DNA of 64,000 bases from an uncultured Haliea sp. (GTDB taxonomy: Bacteria; Pseudomonadota; Gammaproteobacteria; Pseudomonadales; Halieaceae), in the NCBI GenBank assembly GCA_913061145.1, contig CAJXUQ010000006.1, positions 100,276-164,275 of the forward strand, given 5' to 3'. The notes beneath the pieces were generated by a model. That model had not been told where the DNA came from, made no database searches, and saw only the letters and a list, made by a program, of their open reading frames with translations. This document shows, in pieces, positions 36,343 to 44,430 of the stretch; the stretch's first letter is position 1, and every line of letters begins with the position of its first letter. Both the position numbers and the translations under genes were made by a program.

Positions 36343-39204
36343 ATGTCACAGCAACACTACAGCACGGGACACCGTATCGGACAGCGATGCGTCGGACTGC
36401 TATGCCTGGCGGCGTTGCTGGCAGCCTGCGGTGGCGGCGGGGGTGGCGGCGCCGCACAACCCGCAGTCAATCAGCCTCCGGTTGCCCAGGCAACAGCCCC
36501 CGCTACGGTGGCGGGAGGCAGCCAGGTCACCCTGGACGGCAGCGGCTCCAGGGACGTTGATGGCAGCATCAGCCGCTACGAATGGCGCCAGACCCAGGGG
36601 CCCGCCGTCACGCTGGCGGGCAGCGACACCGCAAGCGCCCGCTTCACAGCGCCGCAGAGCAGCGCCGACCTTGTCCTCGCCTTCTCACTGACAGTGACCG
36701 ACAACGAAGGCGCCAGCGGCACTGCGTCCACCACCGTGGCGGTGACCGGCAATGCGCTCACCCGCTGGGAGCTGAGCGGCAGCGTACTGGCCGCCAGCAG
36801 CCAGGCGGTGGACGGCGACACCAACGACACCGCGAGCCTCTACACGGCCAACGATACGCCGGCGAGCGCGCAGCCCCTCGCCAACCCGGTGACGCTGGGT
36901 GGCTATGTGAACCAGCCCGGCACCGGTGCCGAAGGGCGCTCGCAGGTCACGGGTGATATCGATGACTATTTCCGCCTGGAGCTGCTTGAGGGGCAGTCAG
37001 TCACCCTGCTGGTGGCGGACTTCGAGGACGCGGATGCCGACCTGTACCTGTACAGTGAAGACGGCGAGGTCGTGGACTTTTCCGTTGAAACCGGCGAAAT
37101 CGAAACCGTCAGTGCACCGGAACGTGGCAGCTACCTGGTCAACGTAACGGCCTTTGTCGGCGCCACCAACTATATCCTCGCGGTGGGCAGCCCTGCCCTG
37201 CCCGGCGCCCGTGTCGACGCAGAGCTGGTCCATGGGGAGGTGATTGTCGAATTCGCCGAGGGCGACCTGCTCGCCCCCGGCTTCTTCCATGCCGACCTCG
37301 CCTACCAGATGGGTATGCAGGAGCGCGCCGGTGGCCCGGGGCGTGCCCGCCTGCTGGAAATCCTCGCCGGCCAGGCGGAGCGGCAGCGACTGGGCACGGC
37401 GGCACAGCGAGCGGATGATTTCCGCTCCGCGCCGCTGCGCGGGCGGTGGGAGACCCTGATCAGCGTCAAGCAGCTGCGCCAGCAGGCCGACGTACGTCAT
37501 GCGGAACCCAACTACCGCCTGCGTCCCGCACTGGAACCCAACGACAATGCCTACGGCCTGCAATGGCACTATCCGCTGATCGGGCTGCCCGCAGCCTGGG
37601 AGGTGACCATCGGTGACCCCGGTGTCATTGTGGCGGTGATCGATACCGGCATTCTCTCCGGCCACCCCGACCTCGCCGGGCAGCTGGTACCGGGCTATGA
37701 CTTTGTGCGCGACCCGGCGGCTGACGGCAACGGCATCGACCCCAATCCCGAAGACCCGGGCAACCGGGCCAACCCCGGCAACAGCCGGTTTCACGGCACC
37801 CACGTCGCGGGCACGATCGCGGCGCGGGGCAACAACCGCATCGGTGTTGCAGGCGTCGCCTGGGGCGCGCGCATCATGCCCCTGCGGGCACTGGACGACG
37901 ACGGCGGCACCTCCTACGACGTGGCTCAGTCGGTGCGTTTTGCCGCGGGCCTCGCCAACGACTCCGGCACCTTTCCCGCGACGCCCGCTGCCATTATCAA
38001 CCTGAGCCTGAGCGGCGAGGGCTTCAGCGAGATCAACCAGTCACTGTACCGACAGCTGCGGGAACGCGACATCATCGTCGTCGCCTCGGCGGGGAACGAA
38101 GCCACCAGCACGCCCGCCTACCCGGCCTCCTACGATGGCGTACTTGCCGTGTCGGCCGTGGACGCACAGCGGGAACTGGCCAGTTACAGCAACCGTGGCG
38201 CGTCCATTGATATTGCGGCACCCGGCGGTGATGGCAGTACGGATTTCAACGGCGACGGGTATCCGGATGGGGTGCTGAGCACCAGCGGATCCGCGGAGGC
38301 CGGACGCGTGGAGTTCGCCTACACCTTCCTCAATGGCACGTCGATGGCTGCACCGCACGTCGCGGGGGTCATCGCGCTGATGAAAAGCATCAACCCCGAA
38401 CTCAACGGGCCACAGGTGGAATCGCTGTTGCAGAGCGGCAGCCTCACGGATGACCTGGGCGCAACGGGACGGGACGACCGCTACGGCCACGGGCTGGTCA
38501 ATGCCCGCAAGGCTGTGGCGGCGGCACTGGACAGCATTGGCGAGGTGTTTGCACCGCCGGCCGCCCTGCGCGCGTCCAGCCAGTCGCTGAACTTCGGCGG
38601 CACGCGGGAGCAGCTGGAGATCACCCTCAGCAACGGCGGTGGCGGTGCGCTGCAAGTCCTGGATATCAGCAGCGATGCGCCCTGGCTCAGCGTCTCGGCG
38701 CTGGCGGTGGACGCCAGTGGCCTCGGCCGCTACCGGCTTCAGGTTGACCGCGATGGCCTGGCCGACGGTCTCTACGCCGCCAATGTCAGCGCGCGCTCCA
38801 GCGCCAACAGCCTGCAGATTCGGGCGCTGCTGTCGGTGGGGGATGCGGCGGTCGCCGACGTCGGTGTCGTGTACATCATTGTCTACGACCCGGCGCTGGA
38901 TGCAGCGGTCGCACAGAGCGTGGCGCGGGCAGAAGCCGGGCGCTATGCGTTCCGGTTCCGCGATCTTGCCGCAGGCAACTACCAGCTGTTTGCCGGTACC
39001 GACGCCGACAACGACCTCTTCATCTGTGATGCTGGCGAGGCCTGCGGAGCCTGGCTGACAACCGACGAGCCCGGCCTGATCATGCTCGACCGCAACCGTG
39101 ACGCCATCGACTTTCCGGTGGAGCACTTCATCAGCCTGCCGAGTGGCCCCGACGCCAGCGCCGGTAACCCGGACCCACAGCGTGGACTGGGCAGGATGCG
39201 CTGA
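36343..39204 (+). CDS. S8 (subtilisin) protease lipoprotein with PKD-like and PPC domains
   Basis: 953 residues from the ATG at 36343. The lipobox LLAAC followed by seven glycines marks a lipoprotein. Domains in order: PKD/Ig-like (about residues 40-140), PPC domain with DDYFRLELLEGQSVTLLVAD (about 195-290), a propeptide-like stretch, and the S8 catalytic domain with D434 (VAVIDTGI), H484 (HGTHVAGTIA) and S667 (NGTSMAAPHVAG); N is in ASAGNEA. The C-terminal region adds two beta-rich domains. It should be an active, surface- or periplasm-anchored serine protease. TATACT at 36309-36314 is a possible -10. Confidence 0.92.
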   Translation: MSQQHYSTGHRIGQRCVGLLCLAALLAACGGGGGGGAAQPAVNQPPVAQATAPATVAGGSQVTLDGSGSRDVDGSISRYEWRQTQGPAVTLAGSDTASARFTAPQSSADLVLAFSLTVTDNEGASGTASTTVAVTGNALTRWELSGSVLAASSQAVDGDTNDTASLYTANDTPASAQPLANPVTLGGYVNQPGTGAEGRSQVTGDIDDYFRLELLEGQSVTLLVADFEDADADLYLYSEDGEVVDFSVETGEIETVSAPERGSYLVNVTAFVGATNYILAVGSPALPGARVDAELVHGEVIVEFAEGDLLAPGFFHADLAYQMGMQERAGGPGRARLLEILAGQAERQRLGTAAQRADDFRSAPLRGRWETLISVKQLRQQADVRHAEPNYRLRPALEPNDNAYGLQWHYPLIGLPAAWEVTIGDPGVIVAVIDTGILSGHPDLAGQLVPGYDFVRDPAADGNGIDPNPEDPGNRANPGNSRFHGTHVAGTIAARGNNRIGVAGVAWGARIMPLRALDDDGGTSYDVAQSVRFAAGLANDSGTFPATPAAIINLSLSGEGFSEINQSLYRQLRERDIIVVASAGNEATSTPAYPASYDGVLAVSAVDAQRELASYSNRGASIDIAAPGGDGSTDFNGDGYPDGVLSTSGSAEAGRVEFAYTFLNGTSMAAPHVAGVIALMKSINPELNGPQVESLLQSGSLTDDLGATGRDDRYGHGLVNARKAVAAALDSIGEVFAPPAALRASSQSLNFGGTREQLEITLSNGGGGALQVLDISSDAPWLSVSALAVDASGLGRYRLQVDRDGLADGLYAANVSARSSANSLQIRALLSVGDAAVADVGVVYIIVYDPALDAAVAQSVARAEAGRYAFRFRDLAAGNYQLFAGTDADNDLFICDAGEACGAWLTTDEPGLIMLDRNRDAIDFPVEHFISLPSGPDASAGNPDPQRGLGRMR

Positions 39205-39221
39205 AGCCGTAGCGCAATGGC

Positions 39222-39263
39222 TTGATGCAGGTCAACGGCAACCGGGGTAGCGCGCATTACACT
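39222..39263 (+). promoter_or_regulatory. Anr/FNR box and -10 of hemN
   Basis: TTGATGCAGGTCAA (39222-39235) differs from the FNR/Anr consensus TTGATnnnnATCAA by one base. A TACACT -10 is at 39258-39263. The box centre (39228.5) to the predicted start (about 39270) is 41.5 bases, the exact class II activator spacing. The site lies between the protease gene and hemN (start 39298). Confidence 0.85.
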
Positions 39264-39297
39264 GCGCGCTGCTTCTGTCTGTAACAGGCTTCTCGCC

Positions 39298-40716
39298 ATG
39301 ACCGCACTCTCCGTGCCCACCCCGGGGCTGACCGGGTCTTCACTGTGGGACCCCGCCCTGATCGCGCGCTACAATCTGGCTGGGCCGCGCTACACGTCGT
39401 ACCCCACCGCCGCACAGTTTCAGGACGATGCGGGCGACACGCTGTGGCACGAGGCGATAGACGCCAGCAATGCGGCAGGTGCGCCGCTGTCACTGTATTT
39501 CCACATCCCGTTCTGCAACACCGTCTGCTACTACTGCGCCTGTAACAAGATCATCACTGCAAACCGGCAGCGGGCCACGGACTACCTGCAGTTGCTGTAC
39601 CGGGAAATCGCCCTGCAGGCCGATGCTGTCCGGCCCGGACGTATTGTGCGCCAGCTGCACTGGGGTGGAGGCACACCGACCTACATTTCAGATGACGAGA
39701 TGCAGGCGTTGATGGCGCAAACCAGGCGACATTTCCAGCTTGCAGATGACGATAGTGGTGAGTTCTCGATTGAGGTACATCCGGGTGGCATGGAGCCAGC
39801 GCGCATCGCACACCTGCGCGGGCTGGGCTTCAACCGGGTGAGTATGGGCGTGCAGGATTTCGACCCCGATGTACAACAGGCGGTAAACCGATTCAACAGC
39901 GTGGAAGAAGTGTCTGCACTGGTGGCGGCGATTCGCAGAGAACGCTTCAAGTCACTGAGTATGGACCTGATCTACGGCCTGCCGCGCCAGTGCGAGGGCT
40001 CCTTCGCACGCACGCTGGACCAGGTGATCGCGCTACGACCGGACCGTCTCTCCCTGTTCAACTATGCGCACATGCCGCAGATGTTCAAGACCCAGCGCCA
40101 GATCGACGAACGGCAACTGCCCGAGCCCGCCGTAAAAATGGCCATCCTGCACCAGAGCATTGAGCAATTGCTGGCGGCAGGCTATGAATACATCGGCATG
40201 GACCACTTTGCCCTCCCCGGGGACGAGCTGGCACTGGCCCAGATGCAGGGTACCCTGCACCGCAATTTTCAGGGCTACTCAACGCACAAGGACTGCGACC
40301 TGCTGGCCTTCGGCGTCTCGGCCATCAATGCCCTCGGCAACAGCCACTTCCAGAACCACAAGGATGAGGCATCCTACGCGCGGGCTATTGAGGCCGGACA
40401 ACTGCCGCTGGCGAAACGCATCAGCCTCAGCAACGATGACCTGCTGCGCAAGGCAGTCATCAACGAGTTGATCTGCAACTTCGGCCTGGACTATGCCGCG
40501 ATCGAGAAACGGTTCGGCATCGATTTTCAGGATTATTTTGCGCCCGAAATGGCGCGCCTGCCAGCGCTGGCGCGCGACGGCCTGATTGCGCTGGATGCCG
40601 GGGGCATTCGTGTCCTGCCTGCGGGTCGCCTGCTGGTGCGGCGCCTCTGTATGGAGTTCGACGCCTACATCGATCACAGCAAGCTGTCAGGAAACCGGTT
40701 CTCGCGCATCATCTAG
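39298..40716 (+). CDS. hemN: Oxygen-independent coproporphyrinogen III oxidase
   Basis: 472 residues. Radical-SAM enzyme with C73, C77 and C80 in PFCNTVCYYCACNK holding the 4Fe-4S cluster, HWGGGTPTYIS, and FNRVSMGVQDFDPDVQQAVNR. The C-terminal HemN domain is complete. It turns coproporphyrinogen III to protoporphyrinogen IX without oxygen. A near-perfect Anr/FNR site lies upstream with class II spacing, so it should be induced at low oxygen. It is a single gene, and a 9-bp stem follows the stop. Confidence 0.95.
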   Translation: MTALSVPTPGLTGSSLWDPALIARYNLAGPRYTSYPTAAQFQDDAGDTLWHEAIDASNAAGAPLSLYFHIPFCNTVCYYCACNKIITANRQRATDYLQLLYREIALQADAVRPGRIVRQLHWGGGTPTYISDDEMQALMAQTRRHFQLADDDSGEFSIEVHPGGMEPARIAHLRGLGFNRVSMGVQDFDPDVQQAVNRFNSVEEVSALVAAIRRERFKSLSMDLIYGLPRQCEGSFARTLDQVIALRPDRLSLFNYAHMPQMFKTQRQIDERQLPEPAVKMAILHQSIEQLLAAGYEYIGMDHFALPGDELALAQMQGTLHRNFQGYSTHKDCDLLAFGVSAINALGNSHFQNHKDEASYARAIEAGQLPLAKRISLSNDDLLRKAVINELICNFGLDYAAIEKRFGIDFQDYFAPEMARLPALARDGLIALDAGGIRVLPAGRLLVRRLCMEFDAYIDHSKLSGNRFSRII

Positions 40717-40717
40717 C

Positions 40718-40749
40718 ACGCCTGACGCGCTCCGCACAGAGTCAGGCGT
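40718..40749. terminator. Hairpin between convergent genes (hemN and membrane protein)
   Basis: ACGCCTGAC (40718-40726) and GTCAGGCGT (40741-40749) form a perfect 9-bp stem with a 14-base loop, just past the hemN stop. It includes the stop region of the convergent membrane-protein gene (40742). There is no T-run on either side, so it is a likely but not certain bidirectional terminator. Confidence 0.5.
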
Positions 40750-41185
40750 CGGCGGGGCGCGCCTTGCTGATAACGGCGAACAGCCAGCCGCCGAGCGCGC
40801 CGGCAAGGCATTGCAGCAGCAGTCCATCCCACTCCCGCGCCGCTGCAACCACCCAGATACCCAACACCTGGCGCATGATCACGTGCAGTCCCAGCATCCC
40901 GCTGAAGCCGGCCAGCGTAAACCAGAACACACGCGACCCCGGCACCCGGTGCGCCCGCACAAGGCCTGCCGCCACCGGCATGGCCAGCACAAAGGCCAGC
41001 AGAATCAGCAGCAAGTAGGCGGTCATACCCAGCAGGTCGTGCAGGCTTGCCTCCAGTCGCACCGCCATGGGCACTGGCACACCCAGGTCACCGAGATTGG
41101 CCAGCACCGTCTGGGTGGCGAGCAGGCTTGCGACGGCATAGGCGAGCAAAACCGCAGGGAAAAAAGCTTTCAGGACGCGAATCAT
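40742..41185 (-). CDS. Small membrane protein of unknown function
   Basis: 147 residues with four predicted membrane spans: LKAFFPAVLLAYAVASLLA, LLGMTAYLLLILLAFVLAMP, FWFTLAGFSGMLGLHVIM and GLLLQCLAGALGGWLFAVIS. The loops are short, with basic residues (VRAHRVPG). I do not recognise the family. The gene is convergent with hemN and divergent from the PQQ-type dehydrogenase. Confidence 0.7.
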   Translation of the reverse strand: MIRVLKAFFPAVLLAYAVASLLATQTVLANLGDLGVPVPMAVRLEASLHDLLGMTAYLLLILLAFVLAMPVAAGLVRAHRVPGSRVFWFTLAGFSGMLGLHVIMRQVLGIWVVAAAREWDGLLLQCLAGALGGWLFAVISKARPADA

Positions 41186-41214
41186 GGGCGACTACCGGTA
41201 GTGCAGGGAGTGTT

Positions 41215-41220
41215 TATAAT
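41215..41220 (+). promoter_or_regulatory. TATAAT -10 element of the sugar dehydrogenase gene
   Basis: A perfect TATAAT lies 28 bases before the ATG at 41249 and overlaps the earlier ATG at 41219. If used, transcription starts near 41227, which excludes the upstream ATG and fixes 41249 as start. The -35 region (41192-41197) is weak. Confidence 0.5.
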
Positions 41221-41248
41221 GAACCGGCGCACCGCAAAGGAAAAGCCC

Positions 41249-42382
41249 ATGCATGTTTTCGCCGTCACACTTCGCTTTATCGCCGCTGCCGGCCTCAGCC
41301 TCAGTCTGCATGCCGGGTCAGCCCAAGCTGCGGCAGCCGACGCCGCGGCAGCGAGTACCTATCGTCTTGAAACCCTGGCGGAGGGTCTGCAACACCCCTG
41401 GTCTGTCGCTCAACTGCCCGATGGCAGTTTTCTTGTCACTGAACGCAACGGTGCCTTGCTGCACATTCAGGCTGACGGCACTGGCCGTACAGCGCTGGAG
41501 GGCGTACCAGAGACCTTCGTTGCTGGCCAGGGCGGGTTTTTCGATGTCCTGCTACACCCGCAGTTTGCAAGCAATCAGCTGGTCTATCTGAGTTACGCCA
41601 AGGGCGATCAGTTCGCCAACGGTACCGCGATCTTCCGCGCGCGCCTCAGCGGCAAAAGGCTGTTGGGCGGAGAGGATATTCTCTGGGTCGCTGACCAGAA
41701 AAACACCGCGCAGCACTACGGTGGGCGCATGCTGTTCCTGCCCGACGGCACGCTGCTGCTGGCGACCGGAGACGGTTTTGACTTCCGCGAGAAAGCGCAG
41801 GACGGCAGCAACGAACTGGGCAAGGTGCTGCGCATCCGCGAGGACGGCAGCGTACCCGATGACAACCCGTTTCGGGCGCCGGGCAGCGAGCGGGTCTGGA
41901 CGCTGGGCCACCGCAACCCGCAGGGGCTCGCACTGGATCGCGCAAGCGGCACAATCTACCTGCACGAACACGGGCCCAAGGGCGGGGATGAGGTGAACGT
42001 GCTGCGCGCAGCCAGCAACTATGGCTGGCCGGCGGCGACCCATGGCGTGGACTACAGCGGCGCCTACGTTTCTCCCTACAGTGAGCTGCCGGGCATGACG
42101 CCACCGCTGCAGGTCTGGGTACCGAGCATCGCACCCTCAGGCCTGGCGTGGTATGGCGGCGAGCAGTTTCCCGCCTGGCAGGGCAAGCTGTTGGTCGGCG
42201 CGCTGGTCGACAAGGAAGTACGCCTTCTCACACTGCGCGATGGTGTGGTGATCGATGAAATGCCACTTTTCGCAGAACTCGGTGCGCGTATCAGGGACGT
42301 GCGGGAAGGGGCTGACGGTTTCGTTTACCTGCTGACCGACGCGGAAAACGGCGCCCTGATCAGGGTCACGCCAACGCGTTGA
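41249..42382 (+). CDS. PQQ-dependent sugar dehydrogenase-like protein, exported
   Basis: 377 residues from the ATG at 41249, chosen because AAAGGA precedes it, the signal peptide (cleavage after AQA, about residue 26) starts there and a -10 element covers the upstream ATG. Beta-propeller of the soluble aldose dehydrogenase type: LQHPWSVAQLPDGSFLVTER, FFDVLLHPQF, LGHRNPQGLALD, LHEHGPKGGDEVN and the calcium/PQQ-region Y-G-W-P repeat. The family oxidises aldose sugars in the periplasm with PQQ. No PQQ biosynthesis gene is in the window, so cofactor supply is unseen. Confidence 0.88.
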   Translation: MHVFAVTLRFIAAAGLSLSLHAGSAQAAAADAAAASTYRLETLAEGLQHPWSVAQLPDGSFLVTERNGALLHIQADGTGRTALEGVPETFVAGQGGFFDVLLHPQFASNQLVYLSYAKGDQFANGTAIFRARLSGKRLLGGEDILWVADQKNTAQHYGGRMLFLPDGTLLLATGDGFDFREKAQDGSNELGKVLRIREDGSVPDDNPFRAPGSERVWTLGHRNPQGLALDRASGTIYLHEHGPKGGDEVNVLRAASNYGWPAATHGVDYSGAYVSPYSELPGMTPPLQVWVPSIAPSGLAWYGGEQFPAWQGKLLVGALVDKEVRLLTLRDGVVIDEMPLFAELGARIRDVREGADGFVYLLTDAENGALIRVTPTR

Positions 42383-42426
42383 CCCCCGCCACGCCGGGCG
42401 CGACGGAACGGGGATCAGAAGGCCAT

Positions 42427-43041
42427 TTAACTGGCGCTGGCTTTCTTCGGTGCGCGTTTCGCAGCGGCTTTTTTCGGCGCAGCTTTGCGGGCGGGTGCTT
42501 TTTTGGCCACCGCTTTTTTCTTCGCCGGGGCCTTCTTCACCGTCGCTTTTTTCGCTGCCGCTTTGCGTTTGGCTGGTGCCTTGGCCTTTCCGCCGGACGC
42601 TTTCTTTTTCGCCGCCGGCTTACTCGCTGCCTTACGCCGCGCAGCCGCTTTCTCTACCATGGACGCTGCTTTATCGGCAGCCTGCGCCCGCCGTGACTCC
42701 AGCGCGAGATCAGCCTGGATGGGCACCAGCTTTTCGAAGGAGGCATAAGCGGCTTTGGCCATTTTCGCCACCGACTCTGCCAGCTCCTGCACCTGCTTCA
42801 CCAGTTCTTCCACACGCTTCTGGCTTGCCGTGCTGGATTTGCCGCGCAATGCACTGCGCGCCTTTTTCAGGCGGGTATTGGCCGCGGTGTGCTTTTTACG
42901 CGCCGCGGTCAGGTCTGCCTTGACCTTGGCGTGCGCCTTTTCCGTTTCGGAAAGCAGTTTCTTCTGCAGCTGCTCAACCTTCTTATTCGCCTGCTCAGCC
43001 ATTTTTACGGCCTGCGACATTTCTCTTTCCAGCATGGGCAT
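42427..43041 (-). CDS. AlgP-like, histone H1-like protein with Lys/Ala-rich tail
   Basis: 204 residues as drawn, with an ATG at 43020 as alternative (GGAAAGAG upstream). The N-terminal 90 residues are a long helical coiled-coil-like stretch (KKVEQLQKKLL, VKQVQELAESVAKM). Residues about 130-204 are a repetitive tail of lysine, alanine and proline (motifs such as KKAPAKKKAVAKKAPARK). This matches AlgP/AlgR3 and phasin-like polycationic proteins that bind DNA or polyhydroxyalkanoate granules. The repetitive tail is prone to length changes by slippage. DNA binding is likely; a specific target is unknown. Confidence 0.8.
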   Translation of the reverse strand: MPMLEREMSQAVKMAEQANKKVEQLQKKLLSETEKAHAKVKADLTAARKKHTAANTRLKKARSALRGKSSTASQKRVEELVKQVQELAESVAKMAKAAYASFEKLVPIQADLALESRRAQAADKAASMVEKAAARRKAASKPAAKKKASGGKAKAPAKRKAAAKKATVKKAPAKKKAVAKKAPARKAAPKKAAAKRAPKKASAS

Positions 43042-43175
43042 TTCACTCTAATGAATAAACGGGTACCGCTTCTTCAGTGTAGGCGGAATTGCTCTGCGCG
43101 CAATGCCTATTTATTGATCTGTCTCACGCCACCGTGAATCGGCACACTGGACCCGCAGGCCGCCACACTGCGGGC

Positions 43176-43805
43176 TCACTCTCCCTGACTGCGGATGTAG
43201 GCAATGACGTCCTGCAGCGCCTGCTCGTCGTTCAGCATCGCCGCCATGTTTCGCATTTGCCGGCCGGTGCGGTCTTCCCGGTGTCGACCCCGCTGGCCCT
43301 CGCGGAACGCGTGCAGCTGGGCGAGCAGATACCAGTCGTCCGCGCCCGCCAGGCGAGGCGCGTTCAGCGCCACATTGCCGTCCGCGTTCGCGCCGTGGCA
43401 AGCCCCGCACAAGCGCATGAATGTCCTGCCGCCCGCTATCGCATCGCCGGTAGCCAGTGTGGACGGCGAGGCGCCGCTCTCCAGTTCGCTGATATAAATG
43501 GCCAGATCTGGCAGACGCTCCACCGGCGGCAACAGACCGGTGGACGCCGCCATCTGCTGCGCCGCCAGCGTGGCGTCTGCTCCACCGCGCAGGCCACGCT
43601 GGAATTTGTCCAGCTGGGCGAGGATATAGACGGGGCGCAAGTGATTTAGACGCGGTGCCCGCAGGGCGACATTACCCTCTGCCGATGCCCCATGGCATGC
43701 CGCACAGGGGGCGTACAATTCAGCAGCGTCAGGCACTTCGGCCTGGGAGGCGAACGCAAGGGTCGCAAGCATTAAACCGAGCAGCGACAGGAGAGAAGCG
43801 GGCAT
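43176..43805 (-). CDS. Diheme cytochrome c (c4-type), exported
   Basis: 209 residues with a signal peptide (cleavage near FASQAE, residue 21). Two tandem cytochrome c domains carry CAACH (C34, C37, H38) and CGACH (about residues 132-136). Each is followed by a NVAL-APRL motif and later a methionine candidate (QQMAAS; RQMRNMAAML). The layout is that of cytochrome c4, a periplasmic electron carrier to terminal oxidases. Divergent from the zinc-ribbon gene, with a 10-bp inverted repeat in the spacer. Confidence 0.92.
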   Translation of the reverse strand: MPASLLSLLGLMLATLAFASQAEVPDAAELYAPCAACHGASAEGNVALRAPRLNHLRPVYILAQLDKFQRGLRGGADATLAAQQMAASTGLLPPVERLPDLAIYISELESGASPSTLATGDAIAGGRTFMRLCGACHGANADGNVALNAPRLAGADDWYLLAQLHAFREGQRGRHREDRTGRQMRNMAAMLNDEQALQDVIAYIRSQGE

Positions 43806-43873
43806 ACGGGTATCCTGTGAAACCGGACAAACGCGGCAAATCTACCAGCTTTCGCATCTCACGAGTATCGGGT

Positions 43874-43938
43874 GCGCAGCATCTGCGTCACGACAAAAGG
43901 GGGACCAACCGACAGGGGACAAACAAATGATGCTGCGC
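43874..43938. repeat. 10-bp inverted repeat around GGGGAC direct repeats
   Basis: GCGCAGCATC (43874-43883) and GATGCTGCGC (43929-43938) are perfect inverted repeats 45 bases apart in the 204-bp spacer between the cytochrome and zinc-ribbon genes. Between them GGGGGACCAA and GGGGACAAA form an imperfect direct repeat. The combination resembles a degenerate REP-like or transposon-derived unit, but no transposase or second copy is in the window. Confidence 0.45.
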
Positions 43939-44009
43939 TAGACTCATCGACACGCTTCTCCCCCAGTACCGCCCGGATGCGGTACGCACCGTCTTGAACA
44001 GGAACCGCC

Positions 44010-44405
44010 ATGGAGTACGACCCGAACCAACACAGCCTGAGATGCCCCAAATGCGGCCACGGCATGAACGAGGTGAGTTACGGGAACATCACCATTGATC
44101 GCTGCAGCCACTGCCAGGGCCTCTGGTTCGATAGCGGAGAAGCCGACCGGTTGAAAGCACGCTGGATGGGAGACGCACTGGATGTCGGCCTCCCTGCAGA
44201 AGGCCGCAAGTGGGATGCGGTGGAAGACATTGCCTGCCCCCGCTGTCAGCGGGACATGGAGAAGACCTGCGACCCGGAACAGCCGCACATCTGGTACGAG
44301 ACCTGCAGTGAACATGGCCTGTTCATGGACGCCGGCGAGTTCACCGACTACAAGCATGAAACACTGGTTGACCGCTTCCGCAGCCTGATCAAGGGGGCGC
44401 GCTAG
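44010..44405 (+). CDS. TFIIB-type zinc-ribbon protein
   Basis: 131 residues with two zinc-ribbon knuckles, CPKCGHGM...CSHCQGLWFDSGEADRL (residues 12-48) and CPRCQRDM...TCSEHGLFMDAGEF (about 75-110). The second keeps CX2C but ends in a CX2H-type pair. The G-L-W-F-D/G-L-F-M-D turns match the zf-TFIIB domain of small bacterial proteins without a known function. It is probably cytoplasmic. The GPH transporter follows 25 bases on. Confidence 0.85.
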   Translation: MEYDPNQHSLRCPKCGHGMNEVSYGNITIDRCSHCQGLWFDSGEADRLKARWMGDALDVGLPAEGRKWDAVEDIACPRCQRDMEKTCDPEQPHIWYETCSEHGLFMDAGEFTDYKHETLVDRFRSLIKGAR

Positions 44406-44430
44406 ACGGAGCAGGCAAGGCGCAAGCCAG

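Noticed and set aside
38041..39126. Long minus-strand open frame opposite the S8 protease
   Set aside because: It mirrors the codon pattern of the protease gene, has no recognisable domain or ribosome site, and the plus-strand gene has complete catalytic motifs.
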